A stretch of DNA of 64,000 nucleotides from Combretum micranthum (taxonomy: Eukaryota; Streptophyta; Magnoliopsida; Myrtales; Combretaceae): contig JAMXBD010001365.1 of the NCBI GenBank assembly GCA_024138025.1, forward strand, positions 248,001-312,000, in the 5' to 3' direction. Each line of letters begins with the position of its first letter. Positions within the stretch are counted from its first letter, which is position 1. The position numbers and the translations under genes are program-made. This document shows positions 25,750 to 37,240 of the stretch, piece by piece. Under the pieces are notes generated by a model that saw only the letters and a program-made list of their open reading frames with translations, did not search any database and was not told where the DNA came from.

Positions 25750-26640
25750 CGAGAGAAGGGGCCAAAAAAAAGTGCTAAACTTGGATGAACAGGTTCGCAT
25801 AGAGATTGGTACGGATCAAGTTGGACTCAAGGACTGGTCCGACCGATTCCTACCGAAGAACTATTCCAGAAAGGCAGGGATCCGCGGGTTCCCGGGTCTT
25901 GATCATGTCCAAACCCCAGAACTATAGGACTCCGTCTAGATCCAAAACAATAATAATAATAATAACAACAATAAAAGGGGGAAAAAAAAGAAAAAGGAGA
26001 AGTTAAAAAGAAATTTTGAAAAAAAAAATAATTATAAGTTAATAAGAACATATATTTAAATAAATTAATGTGAATAATAGAAATTTATTATTAATTCACA
26101 CCTGAAATCATGTTTGGTTGGAGTAGTATAAACTTCTACCAACAGTAAAATTTCCTTTTTTTGATAACGTAGGAATTATTTTTGTTTTAAGAGTATTCGT
26201 ATTCGTACAAACTCCACAACTAAAAGTATTTATATTTATATATAAATAAATACCCATCCTAAGTAATTCTTTAGGAAAATAAGCTAAAGATTGTAATGCT
26301 CTTAAATCTATTTGTTGTTTTAAGTTTAAAGTTTTACTAATTTAAAATTAAATTTTTATTTATTTCAATTGTATAAAAATTCAATGTCATTAATTTAACA
26401 AGTTTGAAACTGGACTTCGAATCAACGGTTGCTAGGAAACCAAATTGGTTCAACCCTAGCCGACTCTGATTCTAGGTCCCCTTAACTGAAATTGCGAACG
26501 AATGATTTCGAATCGATTCAAAGTTCTACTGGTTAGACCCACAACAAATTGCCTATTTCTTAGACCAGCTTCAAACTGCCCCGCCACGAGCCTTTAATCG
26601 TTCAACCATCAAATCAAGTGATGCAGGAACCTATGCCCAC
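25750..26640. mobile_element. Possible hAT-like element with GC-rich ends
   Basis: Two GC-rich blocks (25755-25945 and 26400-26635) flank an AT-rich core, the same composition profile as the better-supported hAT-like element at 38.2 kb. The right end, reverse-complemented, reads TAGATGTGGGCATAGGTTCC, which resembles hAT MITE ends. I could not find the matching left inverted repeat or an 8-bp target duplication, so the call is weak. Confidence 0.25.
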
Positions 26641-26940
26641 ATCTAGATATAGCAATGGTCGATTATTGGGTTTTGAGTTGTTGCATAAATGTAATTTACA
26701 TGTTACTTGTTTGATCTTTTTCTTTTTCTTTTTCTTTTTTTTTTTTTTAATTCAGGGTTTATGGCCAAGTCAATGATAGCAAGTCCCTGCTCCCTCTAGT
26801 AATTCTTTAAGAAATGTGATTTTTATTTCCCTTTTATCTGGTTTCTTGAAAGGTTTAAACCTAAATGGCTTAGCAGATCCAATCAAATGTCTTGATTATT
26901 ACCTTGACCTAATGATAGGGTTTCATTTCAATATACTTAC

Positions 26941-27172
26941 ACGATGCATGTTTTTCCACGTGGCACTCCAATGCCTTTCATTATATGTACATGTAACATG
27001 TCCCATATAGGAGAGATTCGTTGTATTAGATCTGCTAAAATCATAAGAACAACTTGTCCAAAACTAATGATTAACAAAATCCATGCAAGTTCAGGTGAGA
27101 GCGTGGAAGTGTAGATGGATCGTGTAAGATGTGGCAACAATATCTCGCTAGTAATGATGGTGATTAACAAAT
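26941..27172 (-). other. Possible isolated exon or gene fragment, hydrophobic
   Basis: On the minus strand an open stretch of about 76 codons is bounded by CATGCAG at its start and GTAAGTA at its end, both good plant splice signals. The reading includes SEILLPHLTRSIY and ILLIISFGQVVLMILADLI, a hydrophobic segment that could span a membrane. No neighbouring exon could be found and I do not recognise the family. A chance combination of open frame and splice signals is possible. Confidence 0.2.
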
Positions 27173-27546
27173 CTGCATGATCAACAAAGAGCTTTCTCCG
27201 ACTAAAAATATAAAATGGTCAAAACATAATGGATGGAAGTTGAAGTGGAGCAACTTTTTTTATTTTTTATTTTATTTACAAATCATAATTTTATACAGTA
27301 AGTCCGCAATTCACGGCGCGTGATAATATAAGCTGCTTTCGATGTGAAAGTCCAGAGTTTTGTGTGTTTTAGTATGAAAGGCAGGAGAATAAAGCAAAAA
27401 CCCATTATTCGCCTCCCTATTCCTTTTGTTTAAAAAGTGGTACTCAGGCACATGCAAGCCTCCTTGTGAATGTCCTTTTTGTACTACCAACAATATCCCT
27501 GAGAAAAAAACAACTGTATTGACCTACCTATTCACCATTCAAATTC

Positions 27547-27572
27547 CTCTCTCTCTCTCTCTCTCTCTCTCT
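27547..27572. repeat. (CT)13 microsatellite
   Basis: Perfect CT dinucleotide run. Confidence 0.9.
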
Positions 27573-27846
27573 ACACTGAGTTTCAAAATATCAATTTATC
27601 ATTCTTCAAATTTTCCATGATGATTTGTAATACACAAACTAAATCTATTGCAAAAATAAACAAAATTGGGACATCAAATTCGAATAAGTTACCTAAATTT
27701 GAAGTTTACCTTTTATGCTATTGGCCTACAAAAAACTTGCATTTAGCATACAAATTGCTACATCTCAATTCTATATATACAAAATCAAATTTCAATGCCT
27801 TTAAATTCGAAGTATTAATTATGAATATTTCTTTCAATGATCTAAG

Positions 27847-27955
27847 TTTTTTTTTTTTTTTTTGCCATCACAATTAAAAATAGGAATTCGAACTTGGTAT
27901 CAGCAATCAAAGATAAGGTTAACCCTATTAGACTATTTGGTGAGTGGCTTTCCAT
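27847..27955 (-). mobile_element. tRNA-derived SINE, minus copy
   Basis: On the minus strand an A-box-like TAGTCTAATAGGG is followed about 42 bp later by a B-box-like AAGTTCGAATTCC. These are the internal RNA polymerase III promoter elements of a tRNA-derived SINE. The 3' end reads AATTGTGATGGC and then a poly-A tail (the T run at 27847-27863). The copy at 53.68 kb has the same box order and the same 18-base tail sequence, which supports one family. Target duplications were not resolved. It has no protein-coding content and would depend on LINE enzymes for movement. Confidence 0.65.
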
Positions 27956-28906
27956 AATATAAAATATATTCTATTTTATACGTTCAACTAGCATGTTAAT
28001 TAGTGTTTGAAAAATGTACCGATTAAACTATAATCTATAATCCCATATGACCTTGGTGAAATCAGATTGGAATAATATAAGAGCCAACTCCCACGGTGGA
28101 GCATATTTGGTGCTGTTAATTCAGTAGATAAGGTTCATCGGATTAAGGACTAATCTCCTTGAGCACTGTTTCGCGTGAATGTAAAGCAAAAGATGGTGCG
28201 AAAAGCAAGATGAAGTCAGTGCCAGTGGAGACTATTGCCCTAAAATAACCTCAACTGTTCTCACTATGCAAGACTGATGTCGGTATTAAATTCCCAAACA
28301 CTCATTTTAACCTATTCGTCTTAAAAGTCTAAATTTGCCTCCCAAAAGAGAGGGTTTTCAAAATATTGGCACCGATTTATTTTTATTTTTATTTTTATTT
28401 TTAATTATTTTTTTCCATCTTGCAATTGAATGTCACAACTAAAAACTTTTATAAATGGTTTTAAAAACTTATAATTTTATTAATTTTCATGTATTTATTT
28501 TTTCTTAATTTAGTAGGGAGTGTTTAGAACAAGTTAATGAGGTAATTTCATTGATTCCACATTAAAATTAAAGCAAATATAAATTAAACTATATTCATGC
28601 ATAAATTTAATGAGGGGATTGGGTTGATCTAAATACTCTTCATTAATAATGAGTAATTTCCTCCGGGGAAAAAAAATGAAAAAGAAAGGGAAAAAAATTG
28701 CCAATTATCTCCGATTCCAAGCTCAGTGTCCCAAATCTGATTTAGTGCAACATTCACCAAATTGTCCTAGGACATGATGGAATTAAGAGATGGTAGGCAA
28801 TTTTATACTTGCACATAAAAAGGAAGAAGAAGAAGAAGAACTGTAAAAATTATTTAGAAGTGTATGAAATATTATGGTCCGGAAACGGATGTGGGAAAGA
28901 TAGAAG
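27956..28906. other. Intergenic DNA downstream of the cyclin gene
   Basis: No gene is seen. A T-rich (ATTTTT)n-like run lies near 28378-28405 and a (GAA)n run near 28825-28840. The last part probably includes the 3' untranslated region of the minus-strand cyclin gene, though no poly-A signal was assigned. Confidence 0.35.
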
Positions 28907-30338
28907 CTAGAAGAATTCTGCAGTTGAATGGTTTAGACCCTGCATTAGCTCTAGCTCATCCTCACAAGATGCCTTGATCTTCTTAGACAGAGGTAATTGC
29001 TGCGGCGATGAAGAAACCGAGGATCCCGCCACTGCCCAAGAGTCATTTGAGCCATCATCGGAGCTAAAGCACACATCAATTACCCCATCAGGACTTCCCG
29101 GGATGGAATAGGACCCATATTTGCGCTTGTTATTGAATTGGTATCGGTAGCTTCTTGACACCGCATCGGTTACCACTTCCAAGCAGGCGTCTAAAGTGTC
29201 CTGTTGAAAGTTAATCCCAATTTTTAGTAACCATACAAGTATGGACATATTGATGATGCTAAATGTGATGATGAGTGAAGAAGTCAAACCTTTGAGGTTG
29301 GTAACATGTTGGATAGCTGGGTTTGGTATTCAGATTCTAGAGAAGGATCTATGGTGTTCACAACGTGCAATATTACAGCAGTGGCCAGAACAGATGGAAG
29401 ATAGCTTGTGGATCTTGAATCTGTTTCACAAAACATAAAGATTTAACAAATCTAAGATGGATACAACTAAATGATAAGAAAAGAACGTGTCTTTGTATCC
29501 TTAAAATGAAATGTGGGTCATAATAATTATACCTGAAATGACATATAGAAGTATGTTTTCACATTTCCTCAGAAAATCCCAGCACAAATGGTCCTTTAAC
29601 CCAAACCTCCTTACAAAATGGTCGATAAAAGAAAGTGGGGTAACAGGATTCATTTTCCATTGGAGTGAGGACAACACAACAAGTTCCATCCTTTGAATAG
29701 TCTTTGCCTCAAACAAGTATCTGGTTTCTTCAACCTAGTAAAAGGGAAACAAAAACAATCAACCCCACATTAGAAAGCCAAGAAAAAACATAAAACCAGG
29801 GCATAACAACAATGTCCTTTGAAAAAGATACATACTTGGAGGTCCAACAAAAGTGGGACTTCTGTTTCCTCAACTTTAGCAGCTAAGGAGACACAAGCCA
29901 CAGCAGTGAGTTGAGACATCCATGGCTTATTTTCACTCGTTAAATCAAAGCTTGAAAGAAACCTATCCAAGTAGTTAACAGCAAGAACACCAGTAAGGGC
30001 ACAAAAGCCATAATGGGCATGCACTTTCATCATCCATTCAACAGCTTCTCTTCTAGCACTAAACACCATGTGCTCATGTTCCATCTTATTACATAAAGGG
30101 TTCGACTCTTGTTTTAAGGAAAGAGAGGTCAGCTCCTCGTGCTCCCAAAACATGTCTGTTCTAACAACATGAATACCGCCCCATTATTAATGTACTCATC
30201 ATAGCATAAGTAACTAAACCCATCATCTTCTTCTTCCTTTTCTTCTTCCCAGTGTTCTTCTGAACAATAAAGGGAATCTAGAGGGAATGCAAATGCTGGG
30301 TTTTGGTGCTGCCATTCTTGTTCTGATAGACGAGACAT
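28907..30338 (-). CDS. D3-type cyclin (CYCD3-like), four exons, apparent 1-base frameshift in exon 1
   Basis: D-type cyclins activate CDKA in the nucleus, and the complex phosphorylates the retinoblastoma-related protein to open G1/S. Exons on the minus strand are 30338-29836, 29734-29533, 29420-29290 and 29200-28907; all three introns have GT-AG ends. The N-terminus holds the RB-binding LxCxE motif as LYCSE (residues 23-27), followed by an acidic run. The cyclin box includes REAVEWMMKVHAHYGF, LAVNYLDRFLSSF and LAAKVEETEVPLL in exon 1, then IDHFVRRFGL in exon 2. Exon 3 reads SYLPSVLATAVILHVVN, and exon 4 carries a Ser/Asp-rich tail ending STAEFF. Total length would be about 376 residues, normal for CYCD3. 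The frame changes around 30175-30185, in a GGGG stretch just after YDEYINN: the start frame stops after 69 codons, and the cyclin box lies in another frame. One missing base would explain this. It may be a sequencing error or a disabling mutation. Confidence 0.85.
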
Positions 30339-30375
30339 CTTCTTCGCAGAAGAAGAGTGTTGGGTTTGATTTCAT
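30223..30375 (-). CDS. Upstream frame overlapping the cyclin start (50 codons)
   Basis: An ATG 37 bases before the cyclin start opens a 50-codon frame in a different phase. It runs across the main start codon and stops inside exon 1. Its ATG shares bases with the stop of the shorter upstream frame (TAATGA). The product would be basic and is not recognised. If transcribed, it would be expected to reduce initiation at the cyclin start. Whether it lies in the leader depends on the transcription start, which is not known. Confidence 0.35.
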   Translation of the reverse strand: MKSNPTLFFCEEDVSSIRTRMAAPKPSICIPSRFPLLFRRTLGRRKGRRR

Positions 30376-30389
30376 TACTTCTTCTCCAT
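30375..30389 (-). CDS. Minimal upstream frame MEKK-stop
   Basis: ATG GAG AAG AAG TAA, 51 bases before the cyclin ATG. Its stop overlaps the next ATG, so the two upstream frames form a compact pair in the probable 5' leader. Confidence 0.35.
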   Translation of the reverse strand: MEKK

Positions 30390-30722
30390 TGTAGGGGTAG
30401 GTAAAGAAGAGAGGTAGTCAAGAGCCAGAAGAGGATGGAAGAAAAAGCCTAGAGGTATAATAATAATAGTAACACTAGTTGCAGCTGCTGGCTGCTACTA
30501 TTACTACTATTACTGTATCTTAGCTTGACAGCTTCAATACAAGGAGGCTTAGGTTGATTTCTTCCTTATGCTGCCTCTGCTTTTTGTTGTCTCTCTACTG
30601 TCTTATTTTCTCCCTCTTGTTTCTTTCTGACTTGGGAGCAGTAGTGAGCCCAAAAGATATATGTGTTTGTGTTTTATATTTTGTGGGTTTGCTATAAATT
30701 TTGATCAGGTGAAGGAGTGTCC

Positions 30723-30743
30723 ATGGCCCCAATCATGGGCCAT
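30723..30743. promoter_or_regulatory. Inverted site-II-like pair (GGCCC / GGGCC) upstream of the cyclin gene
   Basis: ATGGCCCC and ATGGGCCAT face each other about 0.39 kb upstream of the cyclin ATG. TGGGCC-type site II elements are known TCP-factor targets in plant cell-cycle promoters. Only the motif and its position are seen; binding is inferred. Confidence 0.3.
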
Positions 30744-30749
30744 TTGCGA

Positions 30750-31969
30750 CATTAAGTGGACACGTGACACACCCTTTGAGGGGATTATTGGACCCCTATC
30801 GGATGAGGACCCTACTAGTTTTCCCTATTTAGTATTGGACGAATGACGATTATTTATTTTCAGTTTGTAGGAGTTACTGTTGAGGTAATTATTGTGTATA
30901 CCAATTAAAAAATTTTAGTCCTCGCTTGAGTATTAATATTTGCATATTGAGGGAAGCGCATAGCTGTCGCTTGAGTTCTAAAAAATTATTGTGATGGAAT
31001 TATAATTGTCAAATTCGGTGGACCGACTGATAAATATCTTAAGGCGTTTTAATACCTAGGCGCAAGATACATGACTTTTCAATAAGAAAAGTCGCCGTTG
31101 AATTTAATATAAGTTGGGGACTATTATTAACTTTAAATTATGTCTTGAACTCTTGCAAATAATTGATAATTGAAGGATTAGTAGTTGAGAAATAATCAAG
31201 TAACATGACTCATCAACATATATCAAATTAAGGGATACTTTGATCAAATATTATTTAAACAAGGCGTATGGATGCTACTAACCTTGGAATACTTCACTAA
31301 AACGAAGCGTCAAGATGTCAGAAATTTATAATAAATTGAGAGTTTTATAGTAATAAGCTCATTTGTTACTGATTTTATTCAAAGAGGTAAATAGGCACAG
31401 GAATACGTTGAGGTATGCATTTCTTGCCATGCTTTTGTCTCACTTTGCCACATGAAATCTACTTGAATTAGTTTAAATTACAAAAAGTTTGTATTTGAAT
31501 AAAATTCCTCTATAAAACTTCAGGTTTCTCCTTTTCTTTTAAACTCCACTTTAAAAGCTCTAATCTGATTCATTGGTCAACTTTCCCTCATCTTCAAGTA
31601 TCTTAGTAGATGGCATGCTTACTACTTCTGATGTAAGATCATGATAGATAATGCTTTAAACATTTGTGTGCATGAAGTGAACTGTTTCAAATATCGTTTT
31701 TCTTAATAATAAGTTCCTATTCTAGATTCTCTTATTGGATATCTTCATTACAGTCCAGTAATCCTTAATAAAATAACCTATAGTCTTATAGAAATTGTAA
31801 AATTGAGGTTGCTCTTCTCTTTTATAATGGGCAGATGCCAAACCCTATGGAGTTTAATTTATCCCTCCCATAACCAAGAATTCTAGGTACTTTACCCATA
31901 AGCATAGGATAATAATAATGGTGTGAAACCTCTAAGCTTATCACTTCTTGTCTCTTTCGTCCTCAAGAG
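30750..31969. other. Cyclin upstream region and intergenic DNA
   Basis: This stretch holds the distal promoter side of the cyclin gene and AT-rich DNA. No gene, RNA or complete element is recognised. Confidence 0.35.
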
Positions 31970-31977
31970 GTCTTGCA

Positions 31978-32496
31978 TAGAGGTGGGCATACAAGCCGGG
32001 CCGAGCTAATTTCACTCATTTTTAAACAAGCTAAAATTTCTTAACCGAGCTTAGGCCGCAAGCTAAAATGATTTTTTTATTGAATTTGTGCAAAAATTAG
32101 AACATTTACATATTTTAGGATTATATATATATCATTGATTAATTTATTGTTATTTTAATTAATTATATACATAAACAAGTTTTTGAAATAATTTAGTAGA
32201 TATCATATTACGTTTAAATAAATATATAATTACAAAGAATGTTATAATGCATATGGAATATGTATTAATCCATCTCCATCCATAACATATCATGAATAAT
32301 CACTAATATGTTATTTAATTATTTTTTTCTTAAAATTTTCACTCTTTTTAATGGTTCAACCTATGGGCCAGCTGATCACGAGTTAGACCACTTTGGTCCG
32401 CTAGTTAAATGGGCCTAAAAAACTTTATTCGCTGCCTGTTTTATGAAGCTGGTGAATGGGCTAGCTCACGAGCCACGGTCTGTATGCCCAGCTTGA
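31978..32496. mobile_element. hAT-like MITE, 519 bp
   Basis: The left end reads TAGAGGTGGGCATACAAGCCG. The right end, reverse-complemented, reads TCAAGCTGGGCATACAGACCG, a good inverted repeat. The flanks are GTCTTGCA (31970-31977) and GTCTTACT (32497-32504), an 8-bp duplication with 6 of 8 matching, typical of hAT. Subterminal GC-rich GGGCCGAGC and GGGCTAGCTC blocks surround an AT-rich core, and there is no transposase. Confidence 0.65.
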
Positions 32497-32549
32497 GTCT
32501 TACTTTGGGCTCAAATCATTAATGATATCCATCTATTGAATATATCATC

Positions 32550-32552
<3 letters not shown>

Positions 32553-32585
<33 letters not shown>
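32553..32585. repeat. (CT)16 microsatellite
   Basis: Perfect CT run of 33 bases. Confidence 0.9.
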
Positions 32586-32587
<2 letters not shown>

Positions 32588-34292
32588 GCAACTAAATTAT
32601 TGATTTTTCATAGACTCTCAACTTATGCAATGAAAGAAGTTATAAGAATAGATTTTCCATATGCACAAATATCTGTTAAATATAAATCTTCACTAATTGC
32701 TTCCCATCACACATGCCATTGTTGTCCAAGGAATGCTCTCTTTGGCAATCAATGTATTTAATGAGGTTTTCTCTTAACATCACTCAAATTTGCTTTATGT
32801 TAGTCAAAGTAACACTCTCTTAGGTAGAGAAAATTTCTCTAAGAAAATCATATACATGCTTCACCATCAATCTGCTATCCTGATGAAAAGATTAATATAT
32901 CAGGCATATGAATTCAACTTGGAGTGACTTAAACAATTCATTTAACCTCAAATCAACATCTAAGTCATAGATTTTTAAAGTCTTGATGAACTTTAGATAG
33001 TAAAATAACCAAAGTTTTAATTCATTTTTAATGCATATTAAATTTGATTGTTATATGTGTACGTGTTAGTGTGAATTTGTGGTGTGTTTGAAATGATGAT
33101 ATGTGTAATGAAGTAATAATTAGATAATAATCTATAGTAAATATATATAGGTTGATATTTTATTCATGTTAGAAATTATTATGTTGATGCTAATTGATAT
33201 TGTAATGAATAATATATGATAAATTAAGCTTGTTTTTAACAAAAAAAAAAAAAAAAGAATGTCCATAAACCTAGCAGATTTTTTGCCTTTTTAAACCCAA
33301 TTTAAGACCAAAATCAAAGCTTAATTAAGGCACAAAGCCCTTAGAAAATCTGCCTCAAAAGTCAATGATTATTGGATAAATTTCAAGCCTTATTGTTTCA
33401 CACTTTGGACATCCAAAACAGACCCAAGAAGAAGAAAATTCGTAACTCTTGTAAGGCTATATTTTCCAACATCCAAACCAAGGTTTCTTACACCCAACAC
33501 ACCAAGAATCCATCCCCAACTATCATTAAGATAAGTTTATATGATGTTTAAGATGCTTTATTTCTCTTTTAATCCATGAAATTTCTATCAAATATAATGC
33601 ATGTTGGATATATGTGCATTGTTATATTGTGATGTTGAGATAACTTAAGATTGGTTTATGGAAGTGTAATGATGGTGTTGAGTTGTAGTGTGATGAGAAG
33701 TTGATATTGTTGAGTTGTATTGAAGAGTGGATTCATGTTGAAGTAATGGTTGTAAATTATAGTGTAAAGTGTGTTTTAATAGTTGAGAAGGAGTATTGTG
33801 TTTCAATGATGTTAGAAAGAAGTTCGTGTATGTTTGATGATATAGCGTTCTTATACCATGTATCAGGAAGATTATAATGTGGTTTGGAAGAGGTTGGAAG
33901 AGTAAAATGTAAAAATTTCGTGTTTGGAAAACAAAAGAAATTTGCAACATGAACTGCAATGTACGCTGCTGGCTTAAAAAATTTGGCTACTGATCATTCG
34001 AAAGGCAACTTGAACGCCGCCGACTTAGACCCTAACATCGACGGTTGAGGTCTACATAGCCAATGCACTGCTGGTGTAATGACCCAAAATTTTGTACATA
34101 ATGCATTTTTTTAACGACGGCTTCAACCCACCGACGTAGATCCTTACACGACCAGCATTGAGTCTTACACTGTTGGTGTAAATTGCCAGCGTAGGCCCTG
34201 TAGATTTCAATTTTTCTAACCATTTTCCAATATCATCCAATACATGATATATGACTTTTTTATTAAGAATTTGACTTGTATGATGTTATATG

Positions 34293-34293
<1 letters not shown>

Positions 34294-34322
<29 letters not shown>
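34294..34322. repeat. (TG)n microsatellite
   Basis: Perfect TG run of 29 bases inside the solo LTR. Confidence 0.9.
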
Positions 34323-34324
<2 letters not shown>

Positions 34325-35167
34325 CATGATGACTTTGGATTATTTTAAATGAGATTCAATAGCTTCCTAAGTTTTTAAACTAGTGAATATAAGCTCGACT
34401 TAGGATAGTTATGTTAATATAGTTTAATTTGTGTGGAACGGAGATAGATACTCAATTGGAGATTTCCTTTGATTCTCAGTCTGATCCAGGTACACAATAA
34501 TTTGATTGATTATTGCTTAGGATAGGCATATTAAAGTTTGACCTTAATTAAAGACTGATGAAAAGTTTATTGAAATGGTTTGTGATTGAGTCGTGTCTAG
34601 TTTGGAGAACGACAACCTTATCATGATGCAATGGCATGATAGTTTAGGCACTTAGTCCAAATCTTTGTCATGATACAATGACTCAAATCCATGATGCAAT
34701 GGTTCACCATGATGCAATGGTGGTCTCTTTTAATGGCTAAATGGATAGCTAATGGGGTTAACTATGTCGGTATATTCTCTACTTAGGCTCGGGACAAATT
34801 AATATGTTTTAGTTCACGGTTATGGGACCGTTGAACTAGTTGATGTTATAGAAGGGGATAAGTGGAGTGTATGAAGGAGTGTGAACCCTAGTTGAAGCAT
34901 TTACTAATCTTTATTGGTTAGATATAGGAGATATAGGTATCCGGTCTATCTATATTAACTCCCTGAGCAACTGTTGTTACTCAGGACTCCCAGATTCCCA
35001 AGCTTGAATCGGAGTTTGAATACTCCAGTGCTATTTTTTCACTCACTTAACTAAAGATAATGAAGTAATGGTGAATTGTTGCATTACATATAGTTAAGTG
35101 TGCTTGGCATATGTATTTGTTTGCACTATTATGTACTGGGCCTTTGGCTCATGCTGTTACCTTGCAG

Positions 35168-35239
35168 GTAGTTATGATGATGAGCTCTACAACGATATGG
35201 GCTATGGGACTGACTGGGAGACATCTATGAATGATTAGG
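35168..35239 (+). other. Acidic terminal-exon-like frame in the LTR
   Basis: After the acceptor-like CCTTGCAG a frame reads GSYDDELYNDMGYGTDW and stops at about 35239. The first Gly codon is split after its first base, the same phase as in the other LTRs with this module. Function unknown. Confidence 0.4.
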
Positions 35240-35650
35240 AGTTTGACCTAGTAGTAGTTGTTTAGGACTTTTTGATGTATTTTGTGAAATTTCTAGGCTT
35301 ATTTGTTAAGCCTTGGAATGTAATTTTATTTTTAAGTTGTTTATGTAATATAGCTTGCTTATATGTAAGCTTTATATGGTTTGTGTGATCCTTGGGAGAT
35401 CCTTATGTAATGTATGTGATATATGTTTTATATATATGTGATGACCCACTACTTAAGTAGTGGTAGTATTTCTTAATTCAAATCATGTGAATGTTATATC
35501 TGTTTTAAGTAAGCAATCATTACAAACACTTCTTTTTAGATGACCTGACATATAATACTTGGGTATTTCCTAATACTTGGATATTATGCATGGTCAGGGG
35601 ATTTGACATGCTTAATCTATGGGTTAAGTGGGCCGAGTCCTTATAGATGG

Positions 35651-36026
35651 TGTTCTTCAGCACTGCTATTGTTGCCAATTTACAATGTAAATTTCGATCT
35701 TATAGAGTTCTTGGATTATGGTTCAATTTATGGTTATTATTTGCTTGGGACACTTGGTAGTGTATTAAATATATAAATTTAATAAAAAAGTGGAATAGAT
35801 AAATTGTGTTGCTTGTACATAGGAAATGTCCGATAAGATACAGATGGATGCTAGTGATTTGGGACACTCTGTCTGGTGATGAATTCATTTTGTCTAACTA
35901 TTTTACAACCTTATATTTGTAGGATCCAAATACTTAGGTGCAAACTTAGATGTCGATGGGTTATTGACGTAGGTGAGATCACCTAATAGGTCAACATTCA
36001 CGCATAAACGCATCGTACTTGTGGAG
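35651..36026. other. Spacer between two LTR elements
   Basis: AT-rich spacer without a recognisable gene or repeat. Confidence 0.4.
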
Positions 36027-37240
36027 TGTAATGCCGAAAATTGAGAGCATTAATAGTCCACCATGTGTCCTCACTAGAGATGGGCACGCCACACTAAGAC
36101 TTTGATTTTACTAAACCACAATTGAACCAAGATATAACTCCAATATCTCACATAAAAGAAAACTTCCAAAATATTTTTTGTCATAATAAAAATTCGTGAA
36201 CAACTCAATTGGCATAAACCAAGTGCAAACTTAAATCAAACTTGAAAACAAAATATAAAAAGGTCTCATAAATTCAAGAATCATAAAAACTATTTAAAAC
36301 TTTATAAAATCTTCACTCTAACTATCTTCAATCTAAAATCTAATAGTCAACTGAAAATCGGTTGTACTATTGTCTTCCCTTCATGTATACATCATAACTT
36401 AATAGATCGAGCATTATAGGTTCTTCACCTGATCCTGAAAAAAAATAAAAAAAAGAAGTGAGCGCAACACCTCGTACGCCAAACAACAATCATATGCGTA
36501 TGAACAAACATCTCACAAATTCACATGCAACATAGTAACATATACAACAATCACAGATTATTATCTTTAATTAACCAAATAACCAACACAATTTTGAACA
36601 ATTTGTAACTAGTCCTAAACCCGGTGTTACTCATGACTCCATAAAACATGGATAAATGTATTCTTAGATGCTTATTGATGTAGCATAGGATAAAGAGATG
36701 GAAAATTGCCGGCCTTTAGTTCTACACTGCCGGTATTGGAGCGGCGTACTTTACATGTCTTTTGGGTTTTTCGAATTCGTAATTAAAAATGTGGTCAATG
36801 CCTTTAGAATATCATTTAATATTTTTAAAGAATAGTTTTTAGTATCATTTAGTAGGATTTTTAATAGGATTTAACGTTTTTTAATAGGATGTCAGTTTCA
36901 TAGGATTTAATGTCTTTAATAGGATATCAATTTTAGTTTTTACTTTTAAATGCTATTTAATATTATTTAATAGGTTTTACTCCTTTTTTAGTTATGGCAA
37001 CTTTCAGCTTGCTATATATATGTAAGCTCTATGGCATATAAGAGACAGATTATTGATTGAATGAAATTTCTTTGAGAGTGTTCTCTCTATTCCAAAATTC
37101 ATTATCTTTGTGTAGATTTCGACTTTTGATGTCGAATATCTAGGTATTCTCAGAATCAATAGATATTTGAAGATCATAAGCCGGTATTCATGTGCGAATC
37201 AACATCTTACGATAAACCCTATCGTACATCCGCTGCGTTA

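Larger units (their letters stand above)
33001..35645 (+). mobile_element. Solo LTR, 2.65 kb, related to the 55.9-kb LTR
   Basis: The start TAAAATAACC aligns base for base with the minus start TGAAATGACC of the LTR at 55.9-58.6 kb. The end GAGTCCTTATA aligns with its GGGTCTTTACA. The differences are mostly G-to-A and C-to-T changes, as expected from decay of methylated DNA. The flanks are GATAG (32996-33000) and GATGG (35646-35650), a one-mismatch 5-bp duplication. Inside, both LTRs hold GATGCAATG-type repeats and a GGCCTTTGGCTCA stretch leading to CCTTGCAG at 35160-35167, followed by an acidic frame. No primer site or coding domain is present, so it is read as a solo LTR. CCGnCG-type boxes at 34010-34200 appear to be worn versions of the GC-rich boxes at 57.3 kb. 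Confidence 0.6.

Noticed and set aside
30661..30846. 61-codon open frame upstream of the cyclin gene
   Set aside because: It lies in the promoter region, has no family motif and reads across the site-II pair.
34032..34240. Two overlapping minus-strand frames of about 62 codons
   Set aside because: They lie in the decayed GC-box region of the solo LTR, run against its orientation and are not shared with the sister LTR.
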